A stretch of DNA of 64,000 nucleotides from Streptomyces longwoodensis (GCF_001514125.1 NZ_KQ948565.1:37243-101242), one strand, 5' to 3'; shown: positions 22,526 through 31,640, counted from the first letter of the stretch. Notes: generated by a model not told the origin, from the letters alone. Numbers and translations are program-made.

Positions 22526-25244
22526 GACCGCGACGGCCGCTGCCGAAGCCGCCCTGCGACGGGCTGCGCACGGCGGGGGCTCCCTGCTCCTGGTCGAAGG
22601 CGCGCTCGGCGCCGGCAAGTCCGCCTTCCTGCACTCCTTGACCTCCCTGTCCGACCGTCACGGGGCCCCGGTGCTGGCGGCGCACGCGTCGCCGAACGAG
22701 GAGGGCTTCGAGTACGGCGTCGTCCGCCAGTTGGCCGACGCCTGCCCACCCGTCGGGGCCCGGTGGCCCGCCGACTCGTTCGCCGCACTCGTGGACGTCG
22801 CCGCGCCGGGCCGACCACTCGTGATCACCGTGGACGACCTGCACTGGTGTGACACGGCGTCCTTGCGATCGCTGCTCACGGTGCTCGCTCCCGGAGTGCC
22901 GGGCGGGGTGGTCCTCGTCGTCTCGGTGCTCAGCGGGCACGTGCGCGTGGGCCGCCCGCGACTTCGTGCCGTGCTCGCGCGGGCGACCTCGACCGTCGAT
23001 CTGTCCCCCCTCGGACCACGGAGCGTGCGCGCGCTCGCCGAAGCCGCTTACGGCACTCGGGTCGAGGAGCCGTTCGCCCGCGCCCTGCACACGGCATCCG
23101 GCGGCAGTCCCCTGGTGGTGCACGGCCTCCTGGACGAAGCCGTGTACCGCGGCCTGGAGCCGGCCGGCGCGCACGCCCCGGCCATCGCCGCCCTCCGGCC
23201 GGACCGCGTACGGCGGCGTCTCGCCTCCTACCTCGGCACCCAGCCGGCGGACGTGCGCCGCGCCGCCCACGCCCTGGCCGTGCTGGGCACCGCCGCGGAT
23301 CCTCCCCTGCTCGACGCCCTGGCGGGGCTGACGGGCCCGGCACGCGCCCGGGCCGTCGTGTCCCTGCGCCGGTCGGGTCTGGTCGGCGGCGACGGGAGCG
23401 TCTTCGGCTCCGTCCTGCGGGACCTGCTCGTGGAAGCCTTGCCCGCCGACCAGCGTTCCGCGCTGCACGGTGCGGCCGCCGACGTGTTGTACCGCGCGGG
23501 GTACCCCGCCGAGACGGTGGCCGAGCACCTGATGGCCGTACCCGCGCTGCACGGCGGGCGGACCGTCGCCCTGCTCCGCGCCGCCGCGGACAGCGCCCTG
23601 CACCGCGGTTCGCCCCGGAGCGCGGCGCGCTACCTGCGCCGGGCGCTGGTGAACGTCCCCTCCGCCGACCCCGAGCGGGCACGCCTGCTGGTCGACCTCG
23701 CCACCGCCGAGCGGAGCTTCGCCCCAGCGGCCTCGCTGCGCCACGTGGTCGAAGCCCTGCCGCTGTTGCGCCACGCGCACGAGCGCGCCGCCGCGCTGGC
23801 GCGGCTGGGCCCACTGCACCTCGATCCGGCGGCCTTCCGCATCCGCTCCACCTTCCGGCGGCTGATACACGACCTGCGGCGGTGTCCTCCGGCCGAGCGC
23901 CCCTCGACGATCTCCGAGGAAGTCGACCGGGACCTGCTGCTGCGTCTGCGAGCCCGCGCGTACGCGCTCTCCACCGACGACCGGGACGCCCACGCCATGC
24001 TGTCCGCGTTCCAGGGCCTCGCACCGGACCCGGCGACGCGGACACCCGGCGAGCGCGAGATGGCCGCGTCCCTCATCCACCACGCTCTGGTGACCAACTC
24101 CGCGCCGGCCCCCCGACTCGCCGCGCTCGCCTCCCGGTTGCTGCAGCGGGAGCCCGCCGCGCCGGACCGGATCCACACGGTCCTGCCCCTCGCGCTGAAC
24201 GTCCTGGCCGCCACCGGGCACCCCGGTGACGCCGCGGCCTGGCTGCGCGCCGCGGCACCGGCCGCCGCGCGGCAGGGCGCCGAAGCGGAACTCGTCGTCA
24301 TCCGGGCCGCACAGGCGCTGGTCGCCCTCGCCGCGGGTCGCCCGGGCCGGGCCCGCCGTGAGGCCCAGGCGCTCGAGGCCGCGGCGGAGGGCGGGGACGG
24401 GGACCTTCCCCCGGTCTGCCTGGCGGCCGTCGCCCTGATCGCCCTGGACACCGAGGAGCCGGAGCGGGCGGAGCGGCTCCTCGCGCGGCACCCGCTGCAC
24501 GCCGAGGACCCGCGGCTGACGGCGCTGCTGCACGCGGCGCGGGGCGCTCTGTCGGCGCGCGGCGGGGACCCGCGCACCGCGCTGCACCGGTTCCGGACGG
24601 CCGGGCACGTCCTCGAGCAGATCGGCTGGCGCAATCCGGTCATCCTGCCGTGGTCCGGTTGCGCCGCGCTCATGCACCACCGCCTCGGCGAGGACCCAGA
24701 GGCGGTGACCGCCGCCCGCCAGGACGTGGAACGGGCGCGGGCGTTCGGTGCCCCCCTGCCCCTCGGCCGGGCGCTCGGTGTCCTCGGCCGGGTCACAGCG
24801 GGCCGAGCGGGTACCGAACGGCTGGAGGAGTCCGTGGCCGTCCTCGAACAGGGCTCCAGTCCCTACGAGTTGAGCCGCGCCCTCCACGCGCTCGGCGGCC
24901 GGCCGGAGCAGGATCCGGCCCGTCGCCTGGCCCTGTGCCGACGGGCTCTGGAGCTCGCCGTCGACTGCGGAGCGCCCTGGCTCGCCGACCGCGTCCGGCG
25001 GCGCCTGGACGACACCCGGGCGGAGACGGCGGCCTCGTCCGCGGACCCCCTCACGCCGTCCGAGCGACGGGTGGCCCGGCTGGCCGCCTCGGGGCTGAGC
25101 AACTCCGCGATCTCACTCCGGCTGGGCATCTCCTCGCGCATGGTGGAGAGGCACCTGACCCAGTCGTACCGGAAGTTGGACATCCCCGGGAAGACCCACC
25201 TGCCGTACGCCCTGGAGGGGGTCCCCGCCGAGCCCGCCGAGTGA
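22509..25244 (+). CDS. LAL-family LuxR transcriptional regulator (second of pair)
   Basis: 911 residues, same architecture as its neighbour. Unlike that protein it has a canonical P-loop (EGALGAGKS) and Walker B (LVITVDDLHW), so it should bind and hydrolyse ATP. The C-terminal LuxR HTH reads LTPSERRVARLAASGLSN followed by SSRMVERHLTQSYRKL. It starts inside the end of the first LAL gene (17-nt overlap). The two probably act together, possibly as hetero-oligomers, on the PKS cluster promoters; that is inferred from proximity and from known LAL pairs in polyene clusters. No TTA codon was noticed in it. Confidence 0.93.
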   Translation: MLWERETATAAAEAALRRAAHGGGSLLLVEGALGAGKSAFLHSLTSLSDRHGAPVLAAHASPNEEGFEYGVVRQLADACPPVGARWPADSFAALVDVAAPGRPLVITVDDLHWCDTASLRSLLTVLAPGVPGGVVLVVSVLSGHVRVGRPRLRAVLARATSTVDLSPLGPRSVRALAEAAYGTRVEEPFARALHTASGGSPLVVHGLLDEAVYRGLEPAGAHAPAIAALRPDRVRRRLASYLGTQPADVRRAAHALAVLGTAADPPLLDALAGLTGPARARAVVSLRRSGLVGGDGSVFGSVLRDLLVEALPADQRSALHGAAADVLYRAGYPAETVAEHLMAVPALHGGRTVALLRAAADSALHRGSPRSAARYLRRALVNVPSADPERARLLVDLATAERSFAPAASLRHVVEALPLLRHAHERAAALARLGPLHLDPAAFRIRSTFRRLIHDLRRCPPAERPSTISEEVDRDLLLRLRARAYALSTDDRDAHAMLSAFQGLAPDPATRTPGEREMAASLIHHALVTNSAPAPRLAALASRLLQREPAAPDRIHTVLPLALNVLAATGHPGDAAAWLRAAAPAAARQGAEAELVVIRAAQALVALAAGRPGRARREAQALEAAAEGGDGDLPPVCLAAVALIALDTEEPERAERLLARHPLHAEDPRLTALLHAARGALSARGGDPRTALHRFRTAGHVLEQIGWRNPVILPWSGCAALMHHRLGEDPEAVTAARQDVERARAFGAPLPLGRALGVLGRVTAGRAGTERLEESVAVLEQGSSPYELSRALHALGGRPEQDPARRLALCRRALELAVDCGAPWLADRVRRRLDDTRAETAASSADPLTPSERRVARLAASGLSNSAISLRLGISSRMVERHLTQSYRKLDIPGKTHLPYALEGVPAEPAE

Positions 25245-25362
25245 TCGCCCGGCCCTGGTGCGGCGAGCCGGTGGGGACGGGACCGGAACGCCTGGACCGC
25301 TTTGCGTTCCCGCACCACCGAACCAACGCACCACAGTCTTTCGCGGGCGAGCAAGAGTTTGC

Positions 25363-25411
25363 TTGACCCGCTCCGGAGGCGATTCCTAGGCTCCGAGTCA
25401 ATTGATCGGAG
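25363..25411 (+). promoter_or_regulatory. Promoter of the PAS-LuxR gene with palindrome over the start site
   Basis: TTGACC (25363-25368), an 18-nt spacer and TAGGCT (25387-25392) form a good HrdB-type promoter. A 21-nt near-perfect palindrome (arms CTCCGA and TCGGAG around TCAATTGA, 25391-25411) covers the expected start site and is a likely operator. The gene begins about 100 bp further on. Confidence 0.65.
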
Positions 25412-25510
25412 TACGGTTCCGGACCCACGCCACAGCTGGGCACCCTTCTCCTCCCTCGCACGTCTTCGGCGCACATCCCCACGTCTGAATCCAGAAAGTG
25501 GTACGTCGCA

Positions 25511-26227
25511 GTGACCAGGCGAACAGCAGGCAGTCCGCTCAACGCAGACCCGATGACGACGTCACCCGCCCGCCTCCTCCCCCGGCACCCCGGTGAGGGG
25601 CGGGCCCTCCCCCACCACGGCCACGGCGCCTACACGGCGCACGTCGACCCGGACATGTGCATCGTCGCGGCCGAACCGGACTTCGCGCGCCAGTTCGACC
25701 GCACATCGGCCGACACCTGCGGTCGCAGCCTCTTCGACCTGCTGCACCCCAGCTGCCCGCCCACGCTCCACGGACAGTTCGCCCGGCTCTCACGGGGCCG
25801 CTGCGACCGCTTCAGTGAGCGCATGGTCGGCGTGGGCAGGTCCGGCCGCGTCTTCTCGGGCGAGTTGACCGGTGTGGCGGTGCAGAACCTGGACGGCCGG
25901 CTCGCCGGCATCGTCGTGCAGGTCCGCCCCGACGCGCAGCCGCCGCTCCTCGGCAGCGACCCGCTCCCGGCCGTGTCGCGGATCCTCCTGGACCCGCTCG
26001 ACGCACAGATCCTGGAGGGCATCGCGAGCGGCGCCTCGACGGTCCAGCTGGCGGCCAGGCTGTACCTGAGCCGACAGGGGGTCGAGTACCACATCCGGCT
26101 GATGCTGCGCCGGATGGAGGCGCCCAACCGGGCCGCGCTGGTCGCTCGCGCGCATTCCCTCGGCCTGCTCGCCGTCGGGCAGTGGCCACCGCGCGTCCTG
26201 CCCGAGTTCGTCGAGCGAGAGCGCTGA
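25511..26227 (+). CDS. PAS-LuxR regulator of the PimM/AmphRIV type
   Basis: 238 residues from the GTG, or about 224 from an ATG at 25553. An N-terminal PAS domain (YTAHVDPDMCIVAAEPDF, GRSLFDLLHP, RVFSGELTGVAV) is joined to a LuxR HTH (LDAQILEGIASG, STVQLAARLYLSRQGVEYH). The end (LLAVGQWPPRVLPEF) is characteristic of PimM-family activators of polyene macrolide clusters (PimM, AmphRIV, NysRIV, PteF), which bind CTVGGGAWWTCCCBAG near PKS and P450 promoters. Here it lies in tandem after the LAL pair with its own promoter. A candidate target lies upstream of the P450. No strong ribosome site precedes the GTG, so the start is uncertain. Confidence 0.93.
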   Translation: MTRRTAGSPLNADPMTTSPARLLPRHPGEGRALPHHGHGAYTAHVDPDMCIVAAEPDFARQFDRTSADTCGRSLFDLLHPSCPPTLHGQFARLSRGRCDRFSERMVGVGRSGRVFSGELTGVAVQNLDGRLAGIVVQVRPDAQPPLLGSDPLPAVSRILLDPLDAQILEGIASGASTVQLAARLYLSRQGVEYHIRLMLRRMEAPNRAALVARAHSLGLLAVGQWPPRVLPEFVERER

Positions 26228-26330
26228 GCCGCGTCTCCTCCCCGCCCCTCCCGCCCGGAACGCGGGCGGCGGCCCCGCGCCCGCCGCGGGGACGACGCCG
26301 GCCGCCACCACACCCCTTGGACACCTCCGC

Positions 26331-26975
26331 ATGCGATCTGACAACCGCAGGGCCACGACGACCGACGCGGGCCCCACCGGCACCTTCACCTTCACGCAGC
26401 GGGCGCGGAGGGCGCAGATAGTCCAGGCCGCGATCGAGACGCTGGCCGAAAGTGGTTACACGCGTACGACGTTCAGCAGGATCTCCCGCCAGGCACGCCT
26501 GTGCAGCACCGGCATGATCTCCTACCACTTCGCGGGGAAGCCCGAGCTCATCACCGAGGTCGCCCACACCATCATGAGCCAGGCCGAGACGATGCTCGAG
26601 CCCCGCCTGCGGGAGGTGGACACGTACCGCGGGAAGCTCGGGGTGTTCATCGGATCGACCTTCGAGTTCGCGTCGACCTACCCCACCCACACCCTCGCCC
26701 TGGCCGAGATCGTCGCCATGGCCCGCGACCGCGGCAGCACGGGGCTGGAGCGGGTCGAGCAGGACATCCTCTGCGTGGAGCGACTGGCCGCGCTGCTGGA
26801 ACACGGGGTGCGGGCAGGTGAGTTCGGGGCGGTCGACTGCCGCACCATGGCGTTCGCCCTCCGGGGGGCGATCGACGGTGTGCTGTGCCAGTACCTGCGC
26901 AACGAGGCGGTGGACCTGGACCGGTGCGCCCAGGAGCTGACGCGGGCCTTCGGGCTGTGCGCCCAGGCGGCGTGA
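26331..26975 (+). CDS. TetR-family transcriptional regulator
   Basis: 214 residues. The N-terminal HTH is clear: RRAQIVQAAIETLAESGY, then TTFSRISRQARLCSTG and ISYHFAGKPELI, the TetR recognition pattern. The C-terminal ligand domain is helical and Cys-containing (two near the end) with no recognised ligand family. It follows the cluster regulators on the same strand 103 bp after the PAS-LuxR gene and may control an exporter or cluster gene outside the window. Palindromes near the P450 and PAS-LuxR genes are possible targets, but nothing ties them to it. The ribosome site before the ATG is weak. Confidence 0.9.
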   Translation: MRSDNRRATTTDAGPTGTFTFTQRARRAQIVQAAIETLAESGYTRTTFSRISRQARLCSTGMISYHFAGKPELITEVAHTIMSQAETMLEPRLREVDTYRGKLGVFIGSTFEFASTYPTHTLALAEIVAMARDRGSTGLERVEQDILCVERLAALLEHGVRAGEFGAVDCRTMAFALRGAIDGVLCQYLRNEAVDLDRCAQELTRAFGLCAQAA

Positions 26976-27044
26976 CGCGGCAGCCGCCGGACGAAGCGTG
27001 CCCGGCCCGTGAGCACAGGGGCACCCTCCGCGTCGCCGTCGGGA

Positions 27045-27069
27045 CCGGGCGGCACGGGGTGCCGCCCGG
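27045..27069. terminator. Bidirectional stem-loop terminator
   Basis: A perfect 10-bp stem (CCGGGCGGCA and complement) with a CGGGG loop lies between the convergent TetR and lamin-tail genes. Confidence 0.75.
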
Positions 27070-27081
27070 CCGGACCTGCGG

Positions 27082-27576
27082 TCAGCCGTGGTAGGTGATG
27101 TACCCGTTGCCGTCGCGGTCGTTGGCGGACTTGGTGTAGGAGTGCACGTCCGCGCGGGCGCCGCCGGGCTTGAGCAGGTAGATGGTGTCCTTGTCGTTGT
27201 TCCAGATGAAGTTGCAGTTCTGGCGGTAGACGACGTTGCCGGCGTCGGAGTTGGTGCCGCGGCCGCCGCGGAGCTTCACGTAGTCGCCGGGCTCGAGCCG
27301 GTGGGTGGCGGTGAAGGTGAACTTGTTGCCGGTGGCGTCCTTGACGACGTAGCCCTTGAGGTCGACGGTCGCCGTGCGCGAGTAGTTCTTGATCGTCAGG
27401 TACTCGTCCTTGGTGTTGCCGCCCGAGCAGCGGTTGGAGTCCGGGCCCGGCGCGTCGTACTGGACGCCCTTGACCTTCAGCGCGGACGAGTACTCGGTGG
27501 CCTGGGCCGGGGCGGCGGTGACGGCGGCGAGCGCGCCGGCGACGGCGACGACCGGCAGGACGTGACGTATGTGCAT
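27082..27576 (-). CDS. Secreted lamin-tail-domain (LTD) protein
   Basis: 164 residues. A Sec signal peptide (MHIRHVLPVVAVAGALAAV, cleavage after APAQA) precedes one LTD immunoglobulin-like domain: DEYLTIKN, VDLKGYVVKDATGNKF, LEPGDYVKLRGG, IWNNDKDTIYLL. LTD domains in bacteria are extracellular and often accompany nucleases, but none is attached here. Two cysteines may form a disulfide. It stands alone between convergent and divergent neighbours, and its function is unknown. Confidence 0.9.
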   Translation of the reverse strand: MHIRHVLPVVAVAGALAAVTAAPAQATEYSSALKVKGVQYDAPGPDSNRCSGGNTKDEYLTIKNYSRTATVDLKGYVVKDATGNKFTFTATHRLEPGDYVKLRGGRGTNSDAGNVVYRQNCNFIWNNDKDTIYLLKPGGARADVHSYTKSANDRDGNGYITYHG

Positions 27577-28073
27577 GGGTGAAGTCCCCCCTCGTGCGGT
27601 GCGGTTGGAGCGGTGGGGAGCCTACCTAAGGGACCGCACTTCATGAGGGCCAGGTGTCCAAATCGTGAAGGAAAAGAAAAGGCACAGGTGGAGGAGCCTG
27701 CAGTCGTGGGCTCCCCCACCGGGGACCGGCTCCCTCAAGCGCTGGTCCCGTCGCGCGGCTCCGTGCGGTAGTCGAAGTAGGCCCACCCGAAGACGCAGAG
27801 CAGTCGGACGGGTCGTACGCGCCGCCGTACGCCAGCGGGTTCTCCAGCCTCACGTTCGCATGTCGGCGAGGGCAGGCGCGACGATGCGTCCGACACCCCT
27901 GAGGGCGCGTGTTCGTGTTCGTGTGCGCTGGATGCGGCGCCGAGTTGACCGCCCCGCTGTCCCAAGTCGTGCTGCCGGTGCACGCCCATCAGACGTACGG
28001 GAGCGGGGCCCAGCTCCCGGTGTCACGGCGCCTGGTACCGGATGTTCTGGACGGCTGAACTTGCGGAGCCCAG
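27577..28073. other. Gene-poor gap, possible coding remnant
   Basis: About 500 bases without a convincing gene. On the minus strand the region 27735-27860 reads in two frames as NPLAYGGAYDPSD and FGWAYFDYRTEPRDG. This looks like the end of a protein broken by a frameshift, but I cannot assign a family. Short A-rich DNA (gaaggaaaagaaaagg) lies near 27668. Nothing else is recognisable. Confidence 0.4.
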
Positions 28074-28529
28074 TCAGCTGCCCCCTTCGTAGGCTTGCCG
28101 CAGTGCTGCCTGGACGTCCGTACCCGTCACCACCGTGTGCGGGCTGCCCGGAAGCGTGGGCAGGGCCGCCCAATGGGTGACGGCCTCGGCGCTGCCTCCT
28201 CCGGGTGGGAACCGGATGACACCGTCGGAGTCGACGAAGCAGTTGTCGTGCGTGCTGCCGTCCTCGGCGAAGTGCCGGTCGGTGAAGTACATGGAGAGGA
28301 CCAGCCAGAACTCCTCACCGGGGCCCTCGCTGTCAGGGTCGTCGGGAGGGTAAAAGCCGTGGGTCGCGGCCGCCACCGGGATACCGGGACGGGGAAGCCT
28401 CTCGCGTGCGTCCACCCACTCGACCATGGCCTGCAAGCTCAACTCTCCCTCTGTGAAGGTGCCGAGGCGCTCCCGATCTGACACGCAAAGCGACGCGTAC
28501 GCCAACGTCTCGTACGTGCACAGACGCAC
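28074..28529 (-). CDS. Conserved-looking hypothetical protein of unknown function
   Basis: About 151 residues from a GTG at 28529; the open frame continues much further upstream but that part opposes the next genes. The sequence is acidic with ordinary codon use and aromatic blocks (FTEGELSLQAMVEWVDARE, EEFWLVLSMYFTDRHF, DGVIRFPPGGG). There is no signal peptide or membrane segment. It diverges from the NLR-like pair with ~115 bp between, and could be related to that system (for example a regulator or immunity factor), but nothing in the sequence shows this. I do not recognise the family. Confidence 0.6.
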   Translation of the reverse strand: MRLCTYETLAYASLCVSDRERLGTFTEGELSLQAMVEWVDARERLPRPGIPVAAATHGFYPPDDPDSEGPGEEFWLVLSMYFTDRHFAEDGSTHDNCFVDSDGVIRFPPGGGSAEAVTHWAALPTLPGSPHTVVTGTDVQAALRQAYEGGS

Positions 28530-28643
28530 GGCGACATCCCGGGGTTGCCCCTCCCCCGCCGACCCGTTTCGCTGCCGAAGACCGCTTCGCCCCGATAGCG
28601 TTGGGGCAGGACTGTGGCGTCGGGACGCGTGGGGGAGGCGGAC

Positions 28644-29033
28644 ATGGATCCGGCTACGTTGAGTGCCGTGGCGGTGGCGCTGGTGGCGGGCAAGTTCGGG
28701 GAGGGTGCCGCGTCCGAGGCCGGGAGGGCCGCGTGGGTGAAGGTCCAGGACGTCGCGCACGCCCTCCGGCAGCGGTTCGCCCGTTCCGACACGCAGAGCG
28801 CCGCCCTGGGCGAACTGGAGACGAACCCCGGGGACGAGGGGGCGCGCGCCGCCGTCGCCGGCCATCTGCGGCACGAGCTGGAGAACGACGCGGAGTTCGC
28901 CGCCACCCTCCGCGCGCTGGTGACCGCGGCCGAACGCGACCCCGCCACACAGACGTTGATCGCTCATGCGAGCGGGGACGCCAGGCAGGTCAACATCAGC
29001 GGAAACAACAGTGGGCCCATTTCGTTTTCCTAG
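28644..29033 (+). CDS. Small helical effector/adaptor-like protein with C-terminal shared motif (NLR partner)
   Basis: 129 residues starting MDPATLSAVAVALVAG, with GGGGGAGG 4 nt upstream. It is predicted all-helical (WVKVQDVAHALRQRF, LRHELENDAEFAATLRAL), a layout typical of small proteins encoded next to bacterial NLRs (Bell-like domains; family recalled, not searched). The last 17 residues contain ARQVNISGNNSGPISF. The protein encoded immediately downstream begins with the very similar ARQVNVLRDNYAPIYF. In known bacterial amyloid-signalling pairs such a short motif at the effector C-terminus and NLR N-terminus carries the signal by templated aggregation. The gene ends 25 bp before the NLR start. 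Confidence 0.8.
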   Translation: MDPATLSAVAVALVAGKFGEGAASEAGRAAWVKVQDVAHALRQRFARSDTQSAALGELETNPGDEGARAAVAGHLRHELENDAEFAATLRALVTAAERDPATQTLIAHASGDARQVNISGNNSGPISFS

Positions 29034-29058
29034 ACGCCGGCCGGGCCGGCCCACCACG

Positions 29059-31623
29059 GTGGCGCTCGCCACCGACCAGGCCCGGCAGGTCAACGTCCTG
29101 CGCGACAACTACGCCCCCATCTACTTCACCACCGGCCCCACCCCCAGCCGTTCCCTGCACCAACTCCCGCAGGGGACGCGAGACTTCAGCGGGCGCCTCG
29201 ACCACATCGCCGCGGTCGAGGCGCTGGTCGGCGACGGCCGCCCGGGACCGCACGTCATCGACCTGTACGGCACCGCGGGCGTCGGCAAGTCCGCCCTGGC
29301 CGTGCACCTGGCGCACCGGCTCGCCGGGCGGTTCGACGAGGTCCAGCTGCACGCCGACCTGGGCGAGCAGAACAGTGAGCCGCCCACCGCCGCCCAGGTC
29401 CTGCAACGCTTCGTCGCCGACCTCGACCCCGCCACGCTCAGCGTTCCGCTCGGCGCCCAGGACCTCCCCCAGCGCTACCGCTCCCTGCTCGCCGGGCGCC
29501 GCAGCCTGATCCTCCTGGACAACGCCCAGTCGGCGGACCAGGTCGCGGACCTGATCCCCGCCACGACCTCCTGTCTGGTCCTCGTCACCTCCCGCGTCCC
29601 CCTGACGGCCGTCGACGGAGTGCGGCTCCACCCCGTGGGCCTGATGAGCGAAGCCGAAGCGCAGGCCCTGCTCGCCGGCGTCTCCGGGCGCCACTGGTCC
29701 GGCACGGACGACGAGCACGCGGTCCGCACGCTGGTGCAGCAGTGCGGCCGCCTCCCGCTGGCCCTGCGCATCGCGGGCGCCCTGCTCAAGAAGAAGCGCC
29801 ACTGGAGCGTCGGCAAGCTCACCGACGTGCTCACCGACGAACGCACCCGGCTCGCCAAGCTGGCCGACGGCTCCCTCGACGTGCGCGGCAGCTTCGAGAT
29901 CAGTTACCGCGGCCTGCCCGAGGCCGAGGCCCGTGCCTTCCGCGTCCTCTCCCGGCTCCCCCTCAGCCGCTTCCGGGCCCGGCACGCCGGCGTCTTCCTG
30001 CGGGTGTCGGAGGCGCGGGCGGAGGAGCTGCTGGAACTCCTGGTCGACGCCCAGCTCGTCGAGACGGGCGACGGCGGCCACTACCGCTACCACGACCTGC
30101 TCAGGCTGTTCGCGCGCGAGCACCACGAGAAGGCGGGAGACGACCCCGGGGGCGAGCAGGTCGCGCGTTTCCTCGACGTCTACACCAGCGACTTCCTCGA
30201 GAGCTACCGCGGCCGCCTGCTGGGCAGCCAGTGGTCCGGAGCGGTCCCCGTGACCAGTCCCGGCGGCGAACGGCGGCTCTCCGACCCCGACGAGCTGTAC
30301 ATCCCCCAGCGCCTGTCTCCCGCCGGGGGCACCCGCCCGGGCTCCCGTCCCGCCCGCTGGCAGGACGTCACCGCCGAGCACCGCAAGGTCGTCGTCCTCG
30401 GCGGCGCCGGAACCGGCAAGACCGTCCTGGCGGACCGGATCTGCTACGACATCGCCCGCAGGCGCGACGGCGGCCGGCTCGACGTCGCGCTCACCGTCCC
30501 CCTGCGCCAACGCTCCGGCCGGCAGCGGGCCCTGGAGCGGCTGATCGCCGACTCGGTCGGGCTGCGCCACGGCCTGGAGTTGTCGTACGAGACGCTCGAA
30601 CTCCTCCTCACCGAGCGCCGGACGCTGGTCGTCTTCGACGGCCTCGACGAACTGTCCGTGCGCGACCGCGAGCGCGCCCAGGCCGACGTGGCCGGCTTCT
30701 GCGCGAGGTACCCGCGCACCGAGGTCCTCGTCCTCAGCCGCCCCGGCGCGTCCGTCTCGGGTCTGCTGGCGAACGGCTTCGTCCCGCACGTGATCGACAC
30801 GTTCACACCGGACGACGTCCGGACCTACCTCACCCGGTGGGCCCGGACGACCCGGATGCCCCCGTGGGACGCCGAACGGATGCTCAGCGACGTGGCCTCC
30901 TCGGCGGAGATGGCCGACTGGCTCACCACCCCGCTGCTGCTCTCCCAACTGGCCGCCGTCTACCGGCGTCACGGCCGCTTCCCGCACGGGCTGGTCGACC
31001 TGTACGACAGCACGTACGCCCTGCTCTTCGGCGGCCGTGAGCTGTACCGGGGCATCTCCCGATCCGCTGTGGGGCCCGAACAGCTCGGTCAGGTCGTGTG
31101 CCGCCTGGCCTACCGGTTCGTCATCCGGCCCGGCGGCTCCCCCGGCATGACCGGTGACGAGTTCGTCGCCGCTCTCGACCGGGCCCTGCGCCTCACCGTC
31201 CCCGAGGCCCGCGGTCTCGAGCTCACCGACGAACTCCTGCGCCTGTTCTCCGAGTCGGACTTCCCCGTCCGTCCGGCGCCGGCCACCGCCTCCGGCGACG
31301 AGCCCCGCTGGACCCTGGTGCGGGACCCCTTCGGCCAGTACCTCGCCGCCCGCTACATCGCCCGGTACAGCCGCGACTCGCGTGTGGTCGCCACGGTCTG
31401 CAGGCGGGTCCTGACCGCGGTCCGTGCGACGGGATTCGCCGAAGGCGCCGTGCACACCGTGCGCCTGCTCGACGAGGAAGGGGTGCCGGGCGCCGCCCAC
31501 CAGCTCGTCATCACCCTGGAGCGCGAGCTCCACCGGACGCGCGACGGCGAGGTCCGCGGGTCCCTGCAACAGATCATGACCCAGCTGCGGGCACCCGCGC
31601 CGCACGCTCACGACGACGACTGA
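29059..31623 (+). CDS. NLR-like STAND protein with NB-ARC and NACHT NTPases in tandem
   Basis: About 854 residues from GTG 29059; the start is uncertain because no strong ribosome site is visible. In order: the N-terminal motif ARQVNVLRDNYAPIYF shared with its partner; an NB-ARC domain (P-loop GTAGVGKS with Lys77, LILLDNAQ, LVTSR, CGRLPLALRIAGALL); a winged-helix region (YHDLLRLFAREHH); a linker; then a second NTPase of NACHT type (GGAGTGKT with Lys454, VVFDGLDEL, PLLLSQLAAVY) and a helical C-terminus ending in an acidic tail. No WD40 or TPR repeat sensor is evident. Two STAND modules in one chain is unusual. Likely an intracellular immunity or signalling switch; antiphage function is inferred from family. 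Confidence 0.88.
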   Translation: MALATDQARQVNVLRDNYAPIYFTTGPTPSRSLHQLPQGTRDFSGRLDHIAAVEALVGDGRPGPHVIDLYGTAGVGKSALAVHLAHRLAGRFDEVQLHADLGEQNSEPPTAAQVLQRFVADLDPATLSVPLGAQDLPQRYRSLLAGRRSLILLDNAQSADQVADLIPATTSCLVLVTSRVPLTAVDGVRLHPVGLMSEAEAQALLAGVSGRHWSGTDDEHAVRTLVQQCGRLPLALRIAGALLKKKRHWSVGKLTDVLTDERTRLAKLADGSLDVRGSFEISYRGLPEAEARAFRVLSRLPLSRFRARHAGVFLRVSEARAEELLELLVDAQLVETGDGGHYRYHDLLRLFAREHHEKAGDDPGGEQVARFLDVYTSDFLESYRGRLLGSQWSGAVPVTSPGGERRLSDPDELYIPQRLSPAGGTRPGSRPARWQDVTAEHRKVVVLGGAGTGKTVLADRICYDIARRRDGGRLDVALTVPLRQRSGRQRALERLIADSVGLRHGLELSYETLELLLTERRTLVVFDGLDELSVRDRERAQADVAGFCARYPRTEVLVLSRPGASVSGLLANGFVPHVIDTFTPDDVRTYLTRWARTTRMPPWDAERMLSDVASSAEMADWLTTPLLLSQLAAVYRRHGRFPHGLVDLYDSTYALLFGGRELYRGISRSAVGPEQLGQVVCRLAYRFVIRPGGSPGMTGDEFVAALDRALRLTVPEARGLELTDELLRLFSESDFPVRPAPATASGDEPRWTLVRDPFGQYLAARYIARYSRDSRVVATVCRRVLTAVRATGFAEGAVHTVRLLDEEGVPGAAHQLVITLERELHRTRDGEVRGSLQQIMTQLRAPAPHAHDDD

Positions 31624-31640
31624 TAGCTGCGGCCGTGCCC

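Noticed and set aside
27735..27989. Small minus-strand gene in the gap
   Set aside because: Coding-like pieces fall in different frames and no family could be recognised; recorded only as a possible remnant.
28966..29058. Earlier start for the NLR protein inside the small gene
   Set aside because: This stretch is the coding sequence of the small helical protein in another frame; the shared motif starts after 29059.
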